Source: Aridibaculum aurantiacum (GTDB taxonomy: Bacteria > Bacteroidota > Bacteroidia > Chitinophagales > Chitinophagaceae). Taken from it: 64,000 nt of DNA. Shown here one piece after another: positions 63,449-64,000 of the stretch. A model generated the notes under the pieces. It saw only the letters and a list, made by a program, of their open reading frames with translations, was not told the DNA's origin and did no database searches. Where the stretch lies: positions 200,989 through 264,988 of the forward strand of contig NZ_JAFEWC010000004.1 of the NCBI RefSeq assembly GCF_017355875.1. The letters are read 5' to 3'. The stretch's first letter is position 1. Each line of letters begins with the position of its first letter. The translations under genes and the position numbers were made by a program.

Positions 63449-63474
63449 AAAACCTTTTTCAAATTGAAAGCGTA
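63449..63474 (+). promoter_or_regulatory. ECF-type promoter, AAAAC-N17-CGTA, copy 3
   Basis: AAAAC at 63449-63453, CGTA at 63471-63474, spacer 17. It stands just behind the terminator and 42 bp before the lipoprotein ATG at 63517. It lacks the upstream TTTAACAT of copies 1 and 2 but has the same two boxes and the same spacing. Confidence 0.55.
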
Positions 63475-63516
63475 CATCAGGTGTTACAACCATCTGCTCA
63501 TACTAAAACCTTGTTT

Positions 63517-64000
63517 ATGCGTATAACATTACTCCTTCTATTTATTGTTGCTATCACTTTTATAGCATGTCAATCTTCGCCAGTAGTAACGGCGGGCACA
63601 TCAGAAACTGAAACTTCTATTCCTGCTCTTTTTGAAAGACAAGGTGAACTGGCCAAGGCTGTAGAATGGCCCAGGACTAAAGAAAAAGTTGCAGAGCTTA
63701 GGCAGAAGATAGCATCAGATCCTACCAACATAAAGCCGCGCCTGCAGATCGCAACTATCTATATCACTGAAGCGCGCATCACAGGTGAGCATCCTTACTA
63801 CTATCCGGCCATTGATAAAATATTGGACGATGTGATTGCGCTTGATGCCAATAGTTACGAGGCACTGGTGCTAAAGGCGTCAGTGAAATTGTCGCAGCAT
63901 AAGTTTAAAGAAGCATTGGCACTGGCTAACCGCGCCAAAGCCATCAACCCAAATGAAGCATATGTATATGGCATATTGGTCGACGCTAATGTGGAGCTTG
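63517..64000 (+). CDS. TPR-repeat lipoprotein, cut by the right window edge
   Basis: The frame runs open from the ATG at 63517 to the end of the window (161 complete codons). It starts with a lipoprotein signal (LLLLFIVAITFIACQS, Cys18). The following residues form paired helices with TPR character: SDPTNIKPRLQIATIYITEA, then ILDDVIALDANSYEALVLKASVKLSQHKFKEALALANRAKAINPNEAYVYG, where the alanine and tyrosine spacing is that of tetratricopeptide repeats. The total length is unknown. It probably sits in the outer or inner membrane and helps assemble a complex. It follows the DUF4331 pair with its own ECF-type promoter. Confidence 0.85.
   Translation, partial: MRITLLLLFIVAITFIACQSSPVVTAGTSETETSIPALFERQGELAKAVEWPRTKEKVAELRQKIASDPTNIKPRLQIATIYITEARITGEHPYYYPAIDKILDDVIALDANSYEALVLKASVKLSQHKFKEALALANRAKAINPNEAYVYGILVDANVEL

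Overview
The window looks like the chromosome of a Bacteroidota member, most likely of the Chitinophagaceae type. It carries a SusC/SusD pair, a Reg_prop-type two-component sensor with an AraC-type response regulator, lipoboxes typical of the phylum, a type 9 secretion (T9SS) C-terminal sorting domain and TAnnTTTG-type -7 promoter elements. I assigned it by recognising gene families, not by any database search. No rRNA, tRNA, CRISPR array, insertion sequence or phage gene was seen.

Layout. (1) 1-10.1 kb, plus strand: the tail of a probable sugar symporter, a Nudix-type regulator, then an L-rhamnose block: rhaEW, rhaI, an FGGY kinase, an outer-membrane barrel protein and lutA, closed by a strong terminator. 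(2) 10.2-24.3 kb: an arabinan utilisation locus. susC, susD, GH51, GH43 and GH51 lie on the minus strand, and a divergent sensor kinase and AraC-type response regulator on the plus strand. The sensor kinase is broken by a one-base frameshift. (3) 24.5-27.7 kb: lutB, lutC and a lipoprotein aldose 1-epimerase. (4) 27.9-30.0 kb: an orphan GAF/PAS histidine kinase. (5) 30.1-47.1 kb: galacturonate and pectin catabolism: exuT-eda, divergent kdgK, a YhcH-family gene, a RelE/ParE-type toxin-antitoxin pair, then a long minus-strand run GH28-GH105-PL10-uxaB2-uxaA-uxaC-kdgK-like-uxaB1. (6) 47.5-56.7 kb: a second barrel protein, comB, a large SWIM/SNF2 helicase, a small CxxC protein and a TspO-like membrane protein. 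(7) 56.9-64 kb: a TonB-dependent receptor, two tandem DUF4331 proteins and a TPR lipoprotein cut by the window edge.

How the genes work together. Rhamnose is isomerised, phosphorylated, split and oxidised to L-lactate and dihydroxyacetone phosphate; LutABC then takes lactate to pyruvate. Arabinan side chains are cut by the GH43/GH51 set. Homogalacturonan is cut by GH28, PL10 and GH105, and galacturonate is imported by ExuT and taken through UxaC, UxaB, UxaA, KdgK and Eda to pyruvate and glyceraldehyde-3-phosphate. These are the main sugars of pectin (rhamnogalacturonan, arabinan, homogalacturonan), so the first 47 kb reads as one pectin-use region. An identical 13-bp operator-like site in front of eda/kdgK and in front of the GH28 gene suggests that the two uronate halves share a regulator.

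The most unusual part is the right end. The TonB receptor, the DUF4331 pair and the TPR lipoprotein are each preceded by the same AAAAC-N17-CGTA pattern, as expected for a small ECF-sigma-controlled surface system of unknown function. Intergenic regions, especially in the uronate block, also hold several families of dispersed palindromic repeats.
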